The notes: generated by a model from the sequence alone, not told the origin. DNA of 64,000 nucleotides from Nocardia veterana NBRC 100344 (GCF_000308855.1 NZ_BAGM01000035.1:62001-126000); one strand, 5' to 3'. Numbered from the stretch's first letter, positions 26,201 through 33,454 are shown. Numbers and translations: made by a program.

Positions 26201-26628
26201 CCGAATATCCGCATCTGGTGTGGCCGCGGCAGCCGCTGCGGTTCGCGGATCGGTTCGCGCTCAAGGCCGGTCTGGTGACCTCGCTCGGGTTCGGGCACGT
26301 CTCCGGGCTGCTGGCGATCGTGCACCCGCAGGCCTTCGTCGAGGCGTTGGATCCGCAGCGCCGCGAGGACTACCTGCGTCGTGCGCAGGAGCGCCGGCTG
26401 GCCGGACGGCAGCGGTTGGTGGAGGCGATGTGCGGCGGTGAACCGCTGTACGAGCGGCCCGCCGATCGCCGGCTCGGCGGGGAGGGCACCCCGGCCAAGC
26501 AGATCCGCCAGCTCGAGGCCGATGTGCTGCTGTCGACGGAGGCTCGCCTCGGCGCCGAGGGGTTGTATCTGGCCCACGGTGCCTGCGGCACAGGCGAACT
26601 CGCCGGTAGCCCGGAAACCGGCAAGTAG
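17266..26628 (+). CDS. fas: Type I fatty acid synthase
   Basis: A 3120-residue multidomain enzyme collinear with M. tuberculosis Fas (Rv2524c, about 3070). In order: acetyl transferase (GHSQG, Ser160); enoyl reductase (GGRAGGHHSWEDLDDLL, about 578); dehydratase (GDHNPIHT, about 1266); malonyl/palmitoyl transferase (GHSVG, Ser1477); ACP with phosphopantetheine Ser1859 in VDLGSELSLG; ketoreductase (TGASKGSIAA, about 2160); ketosynthase (Cys2750 in VAACATAAVS, His in SLTGHAKGG). It makes C16-C26 acyl-CoAs for membrane lipids and mycolates. TTG 17266 is chosen because AGAAGGAAG lies about 10 nt upstream and LTINERT aligns with the homolog's MTIHEHD. acpS follows. Confidence 0.97.
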   Translation: MTINERTGTGTNAKVVGGVSDTGIKSSLLDRLLDGEKYALAFGGQGAQWLRELEEIGRDSALEPELTALVREAAARLEPVAAQLLVVRPVGFDPIAWMLEDDLAEGAEGEESAAPSPQALRSAAVSMPGVFLAQIAALRALRMQGLDPAEHAPTGIIGHSQGLLAAEAAAAHGARDAELLALAQLIGAAATLVARRRGVVPVGGKSPMVAVSNVDPDELRAVVAEVSAGVDPNAAAVVSIRNGRRRAVLSGTVAQLERVRQRCAEINAEQSRDREAKKRGGSIFAPVFEDVEVEVAFHHPALSETVELVTAWAGQCDIDTEPAERLARAILVDPVDWVQVVDETVAGGAQWILDIGPGDLLSRLTQGSLKGTGVGIVAAATRPGQRSLFTPGAAPQVAPAWDAFAPKPIRLPNGRIVVETAFTRLTGRSPILLAGMTPTTVDAKIVAAAANAGHWAELAGGGQVTEQIFADRVAELKTLLQPGRAVQFNSLFLDPYLWKLQLGGKRLVQRSRAAGAPFDGVVVTAGIPELEEAVALIDELGEAGITHVAFKPGTVAQIRAVLRIADEVPDYPVIMHIEGGRAGGHHSWEDLDDLLLETYAELRNRANVVVCVGGGIGTPERATEYLTGEWSVAHGYPKMPLDGVLVGTAAMATLEATTAPEVKQLLVDTPGTPDWVAAGTATGGMASGRSQLGADIHEIDNSASRTGRLLDEVAGDAEAVAARRDEIIEALDRTAKPYFGDVATMTYLRWLERYVELAALLPENQRAGRDGFDCGTDLGDAIADATRSVWADVTWRDRFAEMVRRAEARLHPADRGRIPTLFADDSAFENPVHVICTLKEHYPAAAETVLHPADVPFFVSLCKTPGKPVNFVPVVDADVRRWWRSDSLWQAHDPRYTADQVCVIPGTVSVAGITRVDEPVGELLDRFEQDTAYTLIRGGVTPAAVDGRRRAGIASGAIDIVLAAPDVQWAGRTAANPVHRLGDLHEWTVDNQGALHRPTGATLVPADGPDTESAYVELTVPLSPANEVRIRITVPASVYNGGAPVVTEADAETAMSALLAVAAGQALPEVKSANGSHVAHVNLAWTPDMVADHAGVTGSGLPAGLSTIGRRVPDVLVGACWPAVFAVLGASRAEGENGSASSVIEGMLDLVHLDHQIDLVRELPSDPAVLSVRAESASVLDTELGRVVEVRVTVGAMRDHGLETPTVATLVERFAIRGRTGRHELTDPPRAAGTVSESATDTPRRRRRDLTITAPRAMAAFAEVSGDHNPIHTSTAAAKLAGLGSPIVHGMWLSAAAQHAVSAVDPESPLPARTVTAWTTRFLGMVRPGAQIDVRVERIAVDRGCEIVEVSCRTGGDLVMTATARLAAPKTVYAFPGQGIQTKGMGLDARSRSKAAKEIWDRADKHTREALGFSILAVVRDNPTYLKARGVEYRHPQGVLHLTQFTQVAMATLGVAQVAELREAGAFVEGAMLAGHSVGEYNALAAVAGVLPLEAVLEVVFQRGSAMHELVPRDAQGRSNYRMAAIRPSQIGLPDAEVVDFVAEVGARAGEFLEVVNLNLRGSQYAIAGTVAGLEALEAEIERRRAEFGGKRAFVLVPGIDVPFHSTVLREGVPEFRHKLEELLPEDIHPEVLAGRYIPNLVPRPFSLERDFIAEIAAYVPSEPLRAVLDDFESWAARPAELCRVVLIELLAWQFASPVRWIETQDLLFTDTAAGGLGVERFVEIGLAATPTVANLASNTLKLPQYSATKVEVLNIEREAGVVYSTDTDPAPVDEPEETVAEAVPAAAPAAAAAPAPAPAATGGPRPDDITFTAADATRVLIALWTKLRLDQIGPVDTIEALCDGVSSRRNQLLVDLGSELSLGAIDGAADADMGALSATVDRLARTYKPFGSVLSDAIGDHLRKVFGPSGKRPAAIADRVKKVWQLGDGWAHHVTAEVSLGTREGASVRGGDLGGLVSGALSDGAAVDAAIDAAVQSVAARRGISVSLPAAGGGGGATVDAAALGEFTEQITGRDGVLATAARVVLEQLGLSEQISAPEATDESLVDLVSAELGSDWPRLVAPAFDARKAVLIDDRWASAREDLARLWLSDDAELSDERIEGFAGTGSAVAAQANWWRQQAMKQARSVLAGTYERIAVTAANTADEGSWSTDTAVITGASKGSIAAAVAGRLLAGGATVIVTTSKLDDTRLAFYKELYREHARAGAALWVVPANMASYSDIDALIDWIGNEQTDNAGGAKVLVKPAMTPTLLLPFAAPRVAGDLADAGARAEMEMRVLLWSVERLIGGLSGLGADHDVDAKLHVVLPGSPNRGMFGGDGAYGESKAALDAVIAKWRVEKSWAQRVTLVHALIGWVRGTGLMGHNDPLVAAVEKAGVHTWSTQEMADELLKWCTSRARAVTVTGPQQIDLTGGLAGAKLDLSALAEEVEREPRAEAVDESGTIAALPVPPTMTSAVPTPEWGPVTADLTEMVVIVGAGELGPYGSARTRFEMEVSDELSAAGVLELAWTTGLVTWENDPKPGWYDTESGEYVEESELAERYHDAVVQRCGIRRYGDDGSMIDNSAPLLTSVFLDRDLSFVVNSEAEARAFYAADPEHTVISPVADSSDWQVTRRAGTEIRVPRKAKLSRTVGGQIPEGWDPTRWGISPDMASSVDRVALWNIVCTVDAFLSSGFSPAELMSWVHPAMVSNTQGTGMGGMSSMRSLYIDNLLGEPRANDILQEALPNVALAHVVQSYIGSYGGMVHPVAACATAAVSVEEGVDKIRLGKAEVVVAGGYDDLGIEGIVGFGDMSATADSAAMSAKGISDRYFSRANDRRRGGFVESQGGGTVLLARGDVAAELGLPVLGVVAFAQSFADGVHTSIPAPGLGALSAGRGGAESQLAAQLRKLGVTPDEISVVSKHDTSTAANDPNESELHERLAGALGRSEGAPLFVISQKSLTGHAKGGAAAFQLIGLCQVLEQGVIPPNRSLDCVDEKMAEYPHLVWPRQPLRFADRFALKAGLVTSLGFGHVSGLLAIVHPQAFVEALDPQRREDYLRRAQERRLAGRQRLVEAMCGGEPLYERPADRRLGGEGTPAKQIRQLEADVLLSTEARLGAEGLYLAHGACGTGELAGSPETGK

Positions 26629-26713
26629 GAAGTCGGGCCCGGCAGGTAACAACTGCCGGGTAACGATGCGCCGATACCGATGACGGCTCGCGGAATCCGT
26701 AGGCTGCGGATTC

Positions 26714-27139
26714 ATGACCATCCTCGGTATCGGCCTGGATCTGGTGACCATCTCCGAATTCGCCGAACAGCTCGAACGGGCCGGAACCACCATGCTCCGG
26801 GAGAGTTTCACCGCGGGTGAGCGGCGTTACTGTCAGAGCAAGGGCACAGATCCGGCCCGGAGTTTCGCGGCGCGGTGGGCGGCCAAGGAGGCCGTGCTCA
26901 AGGCGTGGGCTTCCTCCCGGTTCGCCCGCCGCCCGCAGATCGGCGACAATCCGTACCCGCTCATCGAAGTGGTGAACGACGCCTGGGGGCGTCCGAGCAT
27001 CAAATTGCACGGGCTGGCAGCGGAATTCCTGCCGCGGGTGCGAGTACATCTGTCGATCACCCACGACGGCGATATGGCGGCCGCGATGGTGGTGCTCGAG
27101 GATCCGGGCGAATTGGCGGATCTGATCGAGAACTCCTGA
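26714..27139 (+). CDS. acpS: Holo-[ACP] synthase (AcpS)
   Basis: A 141-residue 4'-phosphopantetheinyl transferase. The Mg2+/CoA motif GIGLDLVTI (Asp9) and the second motif RWAAKEAVLKAW (Lys58, Glu59) are intact; LSITHDGDMAAAMVV near the end is also typical. It transfers phosphopantetheine from CoA to the ACP serine of Fas. The ATG at 26714 lies 85 bp after fas, the same fas-acpS order as in mycobacteria, so the two are probably one operon. Length is usual for the family. Confidence 0.95.
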   Translation: MTILGIGLDLVTISEFAEQLERAGTTMLRESFTAGERRYCQSKGTDPARSFAARWAAKEAVLKAWASSRFARRPQIGDNPYPLIEVVNDAWGRPSIKLHGLAAEFLPRVRVHLSITHDGDMAAAMVVLEDPGELADLIENS

Positions 27140-27188
27140 GGCGGTAGCGGATCGGCGGCAGACCTGCCGCCGTCGCTCCTGCGAAGGC

Positions 27189-27229
27189 CGGAACCGGACG
27201 ACGTCTCGCTCACACGTCGTCCGGTTCCG
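27189..27229. terminator. Terminator hairpin between acpS and tetR
   Basis: A 15-base arm CGGAACCGGACGACG (27189-27203) pairs perfectly with 27215-27229, and one more T-A pair extends it. A smaller hairpin, CGGCGGCA/TGCCGCCG, lies just before it (27152-27171). They sit between convergent genes and probably stop transcription from both sides. No long U-tract is present. Confidence 0.6.
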
Positions 27230-27262
27230 CCCTTCGTCGGAACGACGGCTCGGCCGGCGCGC

Positions 27263-27973
27263 TCAGCCGGCGGTCTCGCGCTGCCCGGTGCGCGATTCCT
27301 TCTCCGCGATCAGCAGATACGCGACCATCAAGCGTTTGAGTTCGGCGACCGCGGCCTCGTGGCTCAGGCCGTCCTGTACCGAGAAATTCAGCATCGAATA
27401 CACCACGTGCACGAGCACCTGGGCCATCATCGAACGACGCCCACGCGGCGTGCGCGGCATCAGCGGCCGCAGCATCTGCTGCACGGCCTCGGCGAATTCC
27501 TTCTCGTGGATGGCACCGGTGGCTCGCGTCGAGGGGGTCGACTGCATGGCCAGCCACACCTCGCGTCGCGACGGGTCGGTCATCCACAACTCGGCGAGAT
27601 GGTCGACGAGCTTGTTCATGTGCCGCAACCAGTCCATCGACGGGATCTCGCCGTGGAAGTCGGCCAGCTCCTGGGAAACGGCCACCAGGTCTTGACGATT
27701 CAGTTCGCAGACGATGACGTACTTGTTGGCGAAGAACTGGTAGAGCGTGCCGATCGGGACTTCGGCCCGGGCGGCGACCTCTTCACAGGTGAACGATTCG
27801 AACCCGACCTCGACCAGTAGTTCACGCGACGCCTGTAGCAGCGCATCGAATTTGCGTTTACTGCGTTCCTGGGTGGGCCGTCGGCGCGGCATCAACTCCT
27901 GCGGGTCGTCCTGCAACTCCAACGCCGGGTCAGGACGTCGGTTCGACCTCGGTGCCGTGCGCGCTTCCACCAC
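27263..27973 (-). CDS. TetR-family regulator adjacent to fas-acpS
   Basis: The HTH spans SFTCEEVAARAEVPIGTLYQFFANK, preceded by FDALLQASRELLVEVGFE; the C-terminal ligand domain is about 130 residues. The start is uncertain. ATG 27892 has AGGAG only 3 nt away, whereas GTG 27973 lies about 7 nt below a TAGCCT -10-like hexamer and could be a leaderless start; I use the longer form (236 residues). It faces acpS tail to tail. It does not resemble mycobacterial FasR closely, so fatty-acid control is suggested only by position. It is divergent from the 28202 gene. Confidence 0.83.
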   Translation of the reverse strand: MVEARTAPRSNRRPDPALELQDDPQELMPRRRPTQERSKRKFDALLQASRELLVEVGFESFTCEEVAARAEVPIGTLYQFFANKYVIVCELNRQDLVAVSQELADFHGEIPSMDWLRHMNKLVDHLAELWMTDPSRREVWLAMQSTPSTRATGAIHEKEFAEAVQQMLRPLMPRTPRGRRSMMAQVLVHVVYSMLNFSVQDGLSHEAAVAELKRLMVAYLLIAEKESRTGQRETAG

Positions 27974-28201
27974 ATCCACCAGGCTAGCGGTAGCGACACG
28001 CGGATGACACACGGTGCCGCCTTCCGTACCCGCGATTCGGTCCGATTCATAACCCATCCAAGCCGAATGTGGTGACGAACACATACCGAGTAGATCTACA
28101 TCGGCGGGGGTTCGTCGGTTTTCGGCCGTTCCCGCTGCGGCGTTGAACCGCTGCTCGGCGCAGCTCTCCGGCGCGGTTCCTGCACACGGAAGGCTTGATC
28201 T
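27974..28201. other. Divergent intergenic region
   Basis: This is the gap between the TetR gene and the 28202 gene (309 bp if the shorter TetR start is used). A TAGCCT hexamer on the minus strand (27981-27986) is a possible -10 for the regulator. I see no small gene, hairpin or repeat. Confidence 0.3.
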
Positions 28202-29491
28202 GTGGTGGTTCGACCTGTGGTGACTCTCGGTGCTTCGATCGCTCGCGACTGCGTCGACGCGGTGGCCCTGCGCGGCGGAAGCGGCAAACTGACCGATCGG
28301 GTGCTGGCGCATCGGGTGGCCGACCTCGGACCGTCCGCCGCGGGCGTGCCCGAACTGATCGAATCGCTGCTCGACGGGTTGGCCGCCGAGGTCGCGGCCG
28401 ACTACGAGATCGCCGGTGCGGCGGTCACCTATCGCGACGCGGCGGGCCGCCGTGCGGTCGTCACCGGCCTCGCGGCGGGCCCGTGGCGGGAGGCCTCCCT
28501 GGTTTCGGCGAAGTCCGCACATCTCGCGCTCGCTCGGGCGATGACGTGGGCCCGCGAATTCGAATACCTGCTGGTGTGCGAGCCGCTTCCCGGATACCAA
28601 GGCTTCTCGTTGATCTCGCCGCTGCGTGACCGCGTGGTGGCCGCCACCGCTACCAACGCCGGCTTCGTCTCCGAGGATTCGGTGCGCCCGGGGATCGCCG
28701 CCGCGTGGGATCAGTTCGACGCGGCGGGTGTGCGGCCGAGTGCGGTCGTCGTGATCGGTTCCGCCGCGGATCGGCCCGCGGTCGCCGCGACCCTGTCGTC
28801 CGGATTCAACGTGCCGGTGATCCCCTGTTCGGTGGCGGCCGCGGGGTCCGCGATCGGTGCCGCTCTGGTGGTGCAGCCGGAGGCCTTCGCCGCGGGACCG
28901 ACCGAAGCCGCTCGGATGTCGCGCAATTCGGTCGCGGTCGTGGCCGCGGCGAGTGTGCTGGCCGGCGGGCTGACCCTGGGCGGCATCCATGAGCTCACCG
29001 ACCACCCGCGTTCGGACGCCACCACTCGGCTGGCCGATGCTCGCACCGCCGCGCAGGCCACGCGGGGCCCGCGGCATGCCAAGCCGGACCCCGGTCTGCC
29101 GGCCCCGGATTCGATTCCGGAGTTCCCGATCGACGGTCCGATGGACAACCGCCCGCCGCGCCACGCGGCGCCCGACGACGCGACGAGTGCCGATCCGGCG
29201 GCCGCGAGCTGGGGTCCGGACGGCTCGCCGTGGTTGAGCCTGCGCGGATCGGACCAGGCCGGTGAGCCGAAGCGGCTCGCCAAGGAGGCGCCGGAGCCGG
29301 ATTCGGCTCACCCGCAAACGAAATCGGTGATTCCGGCCCCGACCGAACCGGTCGGCGGGCCCGATGCCTCGCTGCTGTTCCCCGGCGAATCGGCCCCGCC
29401 GCAACTGGGCGCCCCCGAGTTCAATCAGTGGTGGGACAACCACTGGCGGCTGACCGTGCGGTGGATGGTCGCGATGATGCCGCGCGACTGA
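28202..29491 (+). CDS. Actinobacterial membrane protein with ATPase-like N-domain
   Basis: A 429-residue protein. The N-terminal 240 residues have the strand pattern of an actin/Hsp70-like fold (VTLGASIARDCVDAVAL, AGAAVTYRDAAGRRAVV, SAVVVIGSAADRPAVAATL), reminiscent of a domain common in mycobacterial hypothetical proteins. One transmembrane helix follows (SVAVVAAASVLAGGLTLGGI, about 242-261), then a Pro/Asp-rich tail of about 165 residues, probably outside the membrane. The start is GTG 28202; no strong ribosome-binding site is visible. No catalytic residue can be assigned and the role is unknown. Confidence 0.75.
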   Translation: MVVRPVVTLGASIARDCVDAVALRGGSGKLTDRVLAHRVADLGPSAAGVPELIESLLDGLAAEVAADYEIAGAAVTYRDAAGRRAVVTGLAAGPWREASLVSAKSAHLALARAMTWAREFEYLLVCEPLPGYQGFSLISPLRDRVVAATATNAGFVSEDSVRPGIAAAWDQFDAAGVRPSAVVVIGSAADRPAVAATLSSGFNVPVIPCSVAAAGSAIGAALVVQPEAFAAGPTEAARMSRNSVAVVAAASVLAGGLTLGGIHELTDHPRSDATTRLADARTAAQATRGPRHAKPDPGLPAPDSIPEFPIDGPMDNRPPRHAAPDDATSADPAAASWGPDGSPWLSLRGSDQAGEPKRLAKEAPEPDSAHPQTKSVIPAPTEPVGGPDASLLFPGESAPPQLGAPEFNQWWDNHWRLTVRWMVAMMPRD

Positions 29492-29534
29492 TTCGCACGC
29501 CACGGCCCCGCGGCACGTCGACTACTGAAACGAA

Positions 29535-29564
29535 CGGGCCCGGGACGAATCCGTCCCGGGCCCG
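29535..29564. terminator. Bidirectional terminator hairpin
   Basis: CGGGCCCGGGACG (29535-29547) pairs perfectly with 29552-29564 around the loop AATC. It lies between the convergent 28202 gene and bcp, 12 bp from the bcp stop. Confidence 0.7.
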
Positions 29565-29576
29565 CTCGCGGTACCA

Positions 29577-30050
29577 CTAGACGGACAGATCGCGGCGCAA
29601 TTTCGCCACATGCCCGGTGGCGCGCACGTTGTACTGCGCGAGCTGGATGATGCCCTGCTCGTCGACGAGGAAGGTCGAGCGAATCACGCCGGTGATGGTT
29701 TTTCCGTACATCGTCTTCTCACCGAAGGCGCCCCATGCCTGCAGAACTTCCCGATCGGGATCGGAGAGCAGTGGAAACGTCAATTTCTCGTTGTCCCGGA
29801 ATTTGGCGAGTTTCGCCGGCTTGTCCGGCGAGATGCCGATGACGTCGAGGCCGGCCTCGTTCAATTCGGCGAGATTGTCGCGGAAGTCGCAGGCTTGTTT
29901 GGTGCACCCCGGTGTACTCGCGGCGGGGTAGAAGTAGACGATCACCTTGCGGCCGCGGTAGTCCGAAAGCGAAACCGGCTTACCGTCGGCATCCGGGAGG
30001 GTGAAATCCGGCGCGGGGTCGCCGGTGCCGAGTCGATGGGTATCGGTCAT
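29577..30050 (-). CDS. bcp: Thiol peroxidase (BCP/PrxQ peroxiredoxin)
   Basis: A 157-residue peroxiredoxin. The active site [12 protein letters not shown] holds peroxidatic Cys49 and resolving Cys54, the PrxQ arrangement. [13 protein letters not shown] and [10 protein letters not shown] are family motifs. It reduces hydrogen peroxide and organic hydroperoxides using thioredoxin in the cytoplasm. The start at 30050 gives the usual length and is preceded by GCAGGGC. It corresponds by position to Rv2521 (bcp), beside the DUF3618 gene as in M. tuberculosis. Confidence 0.94.
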   Translation of the reverse strand: MTDTHRLGTGDPAPDFTLPDADGKPVSLSDYRGRKVIVYFYPAASTPGCTKQACDFRDNLAELNEAGLDVIGISPDKPAKLAKFRDNEKLTFPLLSDPDREVLQAWGAFGEKTMYGKTITGVIRSTFLVDEQGIIQLAQYNVRATGHVAKLRRDLSV

Positions 30051-30151
30051 GCCCTGCACCGTAGCCCACGGATGTGACAACGGACGCGACATCCACGACG
30101 GCGGATACACTCGACGCCCAGCGACATACACGAACGACAACAGGAGACAAC

Positions 30152-30376
30152 GTGGCGAGGGATACCGAGCACATCGAGCGGGAGATCGAAGCCGCGCGTA
30201 ACCGGCTCGCGAGCACACTCGACGAGCTCGCGGTGCGGGCCGACCCGCAGCGGATCGCCGACAACACCAAGCAGGCGGTCCTGGCGAAGGTGAACGAGCC
30301 GAAGGTGAAGTACAGCCTCATCGGCGCGGGTGCTCTCGTCGGCGTGCTGGTGCTGATCAAGGTCTTCCGCCGCTGA
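30152..30376 (+). CDS. DUF3618 small membrane protein
   Basis: A 74-residue protein matching the DUF3618 pattern: [33 protein letters not shown], then one C-terminal helix ([18 protein letters not shown]) ending in basic residues. It corresponds to Rv2520c. GTG 30152 is chosen because AGGAGAC lies just upstream. It is divergent from bcp with about 100 bp between. The function of the family is unknown; an inner-membrane location is predicted. Confidence 0.88.
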   Translation: MARDTEHIEREIEAARNRLASTLDELAVRADPQRIADNTKQAVLAKVNEPKVKYSLIGAGALVGVLVLIKVFRR

Positions 30377-30403
30377 GGCGTGCGGCTGCGGCCGCGGAAA
30401 CGA

Positions 30404-30444
30404 CGGAACCCGGTGTGACGGTGTCACACCGGGTTCCGTTTTTT
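30404..30444. terminator. Rho-independent terminator with U-tract
   Basis: A perfect 16-bp stem (30404-30419 with 30423-30438, loop of 3) is followed on the plus strand by TTTTTT (30439-30444). It ends the DUF3618 transcript and lies 6 bp from the stop of the convergent Excalibur gene, so it may serve both. Confidence 0.9.
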
Positions 30445-30449
30445 CGTGA

Positions 30450-30764
30450 TCAGACGGTCGGGCAGGCCATTCCGGTGCCGTCGGGATCCAGGTGCGGCGA
30501 ATAGCCGGGCTCACCACGGAACAGCGGGGCGCGACCCGCCGCCCGGGCCTCGTCACAGTTCTTGAACGTGCCTCCCGCCGACCCGGTCTGCGTCAGGCCC
30601 GACGAACCGGTGGCGCCGATGGCGTCGTCGATACCCGACGATCCGGTACCGGCGGAGCCCGTGGGGATGAAGCCGTCGGCCAGAGCGGACGGGGCGGAGA
30701 CGACGATCGGGGCGGCGAGGGTGATCAAGCCCGCGCCGGTCACGATAAGCCTGCGAACGTTCAT
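30450..30764 (-). CDS. Secreted Excalibur-domain protein with TGS linker
   Basis: A 104-residue exported protein. The signal peptide (MNVRRLIVTGAGLITLAAP... cleaved near ALA-DG, residue 30) is followed by a low-complexity linker with TGSAGTGSSG, ATGSSG and TGSAGG. A C-terminal Excalibur domain follows, with FKNCDEARAAGRAPL and the calcium-binding type loop DPDGTGMAC; the two cysteines fit its disulfide. Excalibur domains are extracellular and usually attached to nucleases or cell-wall proteins; here it stands alone. The TGS linker resembles the GSS-repeat proteins elsewhere in the window. Confidence 0.85.
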   Translation of the reverse strand: MNVRRLIVTGAGLITLAAPIVVSAPSALADGFIPTGSAGTGSSGIDDAIGATGSSGLTQTGSAGGTFKNCDEARAAGRAPLFRGEPGYSPHLDPDGTGMACPTV

Positions 30765-30892
30765 GTATTCCTCGATGTCAGCTGCGGTTGATACAACGGA
30801 CCGGCCGCACTCCCCGCGGTGGCAGGGCCGGAACCGCCGAGTCTACTGTTCTGATGGCGACCGTCGTTGTCAACTGCAGGGCCGAGAGCCGC

Positions 30893-31870
30893 TTATTCAC
30901 CCAAGCGTTTACCCGTCATATGTTCCGCCGGAATATGTCCCATTCGCCCCGCCTCGAAATCGGTTACGGCGTCGATGATTTCCTGTTTGGTATTCATCAC
31001 GAACGGGCCGTACTGGACCACCGGCTCCCGGATGGGCGCACCGCCGAGGAGCAGGACCTCGAATTGGCCGGTCGGGCCGTGCTGGTGTTCGTCGGCGGTC
31101 AGTGCGAGGGCCTCGCCGTGGCCGAGCACCGCAAGTTGTCCTTCGGTGAGCGTGCGGCCCTCGTCGCCGACGGTGCCGCTGCCGGCGAGAACGTAGGCCA
31201 TCGCGGTGAAGTCCTGGGGCCACGGCGTTTCCAGTCGCGCGCCCGGAGTGATCGAGGCGTGGGCATAGGCGATCGGCGTATACGTCGAACCCGGGCCCTC
31301 GAAGCCGCCGACGCTGCCGGCGATGATGCGTACCAGCGCCCCGCCGTCGTGTGAGGTCACCAATGTCAGTTCGCTCGCGCGCAGATCCTGATATCGCGGC
31401 GCCGCCATCTTCAGCGAGCGCGGCAGATTCACCCACAGCTGCACGCCGTGGAAGACGCCGCCGGAGATCACCAGTTCCTCGGCCGGTAGTTCGTCGTGCA
31501 GGATGCCCGAGCCGGCGGTCATCCATTGGGTGTCGCCCTCGGCGATGGTTCCGCCGCCGCCGTTGGAGTCGTGGTGGACCATCGTCCCGTCGATCATGTA
31601 GGTGACGGTTTCGAAGCCGCGATGCGGATGCCAGGGTGCGCCCTTGGCCTCGTAGGGCTCGTAGGCGACCGGGCCCATGTGGTCGAGCAGGATGAACGGA
31701 TCGGCGGTGCGCACGTCCAGGCTGGGGAACGGCCGCCGCACCTCGAAACCGGCCCCTTCGAGTTGCTTGTGCGCGGTGGTGACGGTGCGTACCGGTCGCT
31801 GCCGCGCGGTCCGGTCCGGACGCGGTAGGCGCGGCAGCACCAGGATGTCGTCGACGGTGATCGCTGGCAT
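30893..31870 (-). CDS. Pirin-family cupin protein
   Basis: A 325-residue bicupin. The pirin signature is clear: DPFILLDHMGP, HPHRGFETVTYMIDG (metal-ligand His pair), GDTQWMTAGSGILHDE, and a second cupin with IAYAHASITPGARLETPW. Pirins bind Fe and act as regulators or quercetinase-like dioxygenases; the sequence does not decide between them. GGAGGACACC precedes the ATG at 31870. The upstream 312 bp (31871-32182) separate it from a P450 gene; no feature there is convincing. Confidence 0.92.
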   Translation of the reverse strand: MPAITVDDILVLPRLPRPDRTARQRPVRTVTTAHKQLEGAGFEVRRPFPSLDVRTADPFILLDHMGPVAYEPYEAKGAPWHPHRGFETVTYMIDGTMVHHDSNGGGGTIAEGDTQWMTAGSGILHDELPAEELVISGGVFHGVQLWVNLPRSLKMAAPRYQDLRASELTLVTSHDGGALVRIIAGSVGGFEGPGSTYTPIAYAHASITPGARLETPWPQDFTAMAYVLAGSGTVGDEGRTLTEGQLAVLGHGEALALTADEHQHGPTGQFEVLLLGGAPIREPVVQYGPFVMNTKQEIIDAVTDFEAGRMGHIPAEHMTGKRLGE

Positions 31871-32182
31871 GGTGTCCTCCTCGGCCTGTTGGTGTCCATG
31901 TCAACCAATAGCGTGACCGGATCATTCCCGAGCCCGGCTACCCTCCTGCGGAGTCCACCCGGGGCCTGGTCGGCGGCATCCGAGGAACCGCCGGGAGGCT
32001 CGCTGGTCACCTGTCGATTCCATTGCCTGTCAAGAGCTTTCGTTGCCGCTGCGGTAGGTTCGCGATATGTCCCGAATCCAGCACTCGTATGGTCGCGGCT
32101 CGGCCGGATCGGCCTCGGCCCAGGCCGGACGCCCGGAATCGCAGTCGTCGACGGGCCGAATCCGTGGTGGGGAGATGTCGCT

Positions 32183-33454
32183 GTGAGTGGAACCGAGTCC
32201 GCGCCGAACACGGCTGCCTGCCCGGTGGTCCATGCCGCGCCGGGCGGGTCGAACGACCCGAGGATCCCGTTGTATTCGCCGGAGTTCGCGCGCGATCCGC
32301 ACCGGATGTACGCCGAGATGCGCCGGCGCTTCGGGCCGATCGTCCCGGTGGAGTTGGCGCCCGGCGTACCGGCGACGCTGGTGATCGGTTATCGCACCGC
32401 ACTGCAGATCCTCAACGACCCGGAGCGCTTTCCCGCCGATCCGCGGCGCTGGCAGCAGACCGTACCCGCGGATTGCCCGGTTTTGCCGATCATGGAGTGG
32501 CGCCCGACCGGGAGCCGCAACGCCGGTCCCGAATTCGCCCGCTACCGGCAGGCCACCGTGGCGAGTATCGAGGAGGTCGACCTCTACGGCCTGCACGCGG
32601 TGGTGGAGCGGATCGCGCTACCGCTGATCGAGGGATTCGCCGGCGACGGATCGGCAGACCTGTTGAGCCAGTACGCGTTTCCCCTCACCTTTCAGGTCTG
32701 CTGCGCGATGGTCGGCTGCCCGCCCGAAATCGGGCAGCAGGTCGCGGCCGGGATGGCCGCCATGTTCGACGGTGTCGACGCCGACCAGGGCAACCGTATG
32801 GTCAGCGATGCGATGCGGCAGCTGGTACTGCTCAAACGGTCCGAGCCCGGTAACGATGTCACCTCGCTGCTGCTGCGGCACCCGTCGGAACTGAACGACG
32901 AAGAACTCGTCCACCAGCTGGTGACCTTCTACGGCGCGGGAATCGAGCTGCAACTCAATCTGATCGTCAATACGCTGCTGCTGATCCTCACCGACGATCG
33001 ATTCGCCGGGTCCGTGCTGGGCGGCAGTCTCTCGACCCGTGATGCCATCGACGAGGTGCTCTTCAACGACCCTCCGCTCGCGAACTACTGCATCACCTAT
33101 CCGCGGCAACCGGTCCTGCTCGGTGACGTCTGGCTGCCCGCGCATCAGCCCGTTCTGGTCAGCATGGCCGGCTGTCACAGCGATCCCGCGATTCGCGCCG
33201 ACGATCGCACCGGCAACCGCTCGCACCTGGCCTTCGGTATCGGCCAGCACGCCTGTCCGGCGCAGAGCCTGGCCTATCTGATCGCTCAGGACGCCATCGA
33301 TCAGCTGTTGGACATGCTCCCGGATATGCGGCTCGCCCTCCCCGATGGCGAACCCGCGTGGCGGCCGGGTCCGTTCCACCGCGCGCTGGCTTCGCTTCCG
33401 GTCACATTCCCCGAAGCGTCGGTGTCGCCTCCGAGCCTGCGCGGGCCGCTGTGA
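32183..33454 (+). CDS. Cytochrome P450, CYP157-like, atypical ExxR
   Basis: A 423-residue P450. The heme-thiolate loop is HLAFGIGQHACPAQS with Cys358. The N-terminal DPRIPLYSPEFARDPHRMY and the I-helix FYGAGIELQLNLI resemble CYP157-type enzymes that accompany actinobacterial conservons. The usual ExxR of helix K reads EVLF, without the Arg, and the acid-alcohol pair of helix I is absent; CYP157 members are known to lack ExxR. GTG 32183 is preferred because GGGGAG lies just upstream. No conservon genes (roadblock, DUF742, GTPase) adjoin it. A MarR gene follows after 45 bp. Confidence 0.88.
   Translation: MSGTESAPNTAACPVVHAAPGGSNDPRIPLYSPEFARDPHRMYAEMRRRFGPIVPVELAPGVPATLVIGYRTALQILNDPERFPADPRRWQQTVPADCPVLPIMEWRPTGSRNAGPEFARYRQATVASIEEVDLYGLHAVVERIALPLIEGFAGDGSADLLSQYAFPLTFQVCCAMVGCPPEIGQQVAAGMAAMFDGVDADQGNRMVSDAMRQLVLLKRSEPGNDVTSLLLRHPSELNDEELVHQLVTFYGAGIELQLNLIVNTLLLILTDDRFAGSVLGGSLSTRDAIDEVLFNDPPLANYCITYPRQPVLLGDVWLPAHQPVLVSMAGCHSDPAIRADDRTGNRSHLAFGIGQHACPAQSLAYLIAQDAIDQLLDMLPDMRLALPDGEPAWRPGPFHRALASLPVTFPEASVSPPSLRGPL

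Noticed and set aside
20332..26811. A very long open frame antisense to fas (over 2100 codons)
   Set aside because: Long antisense frames arise in high-GC genes from codon bias; the sense strand encodes a clear type I synthase and the antisense product matches no domain.
27263..27973. FasR, the known regulator of mycobacterial fas
   Set aside because: The HTH and ligand domain do not follow FasR as I recall it; the position next to acpS alone is not enough.
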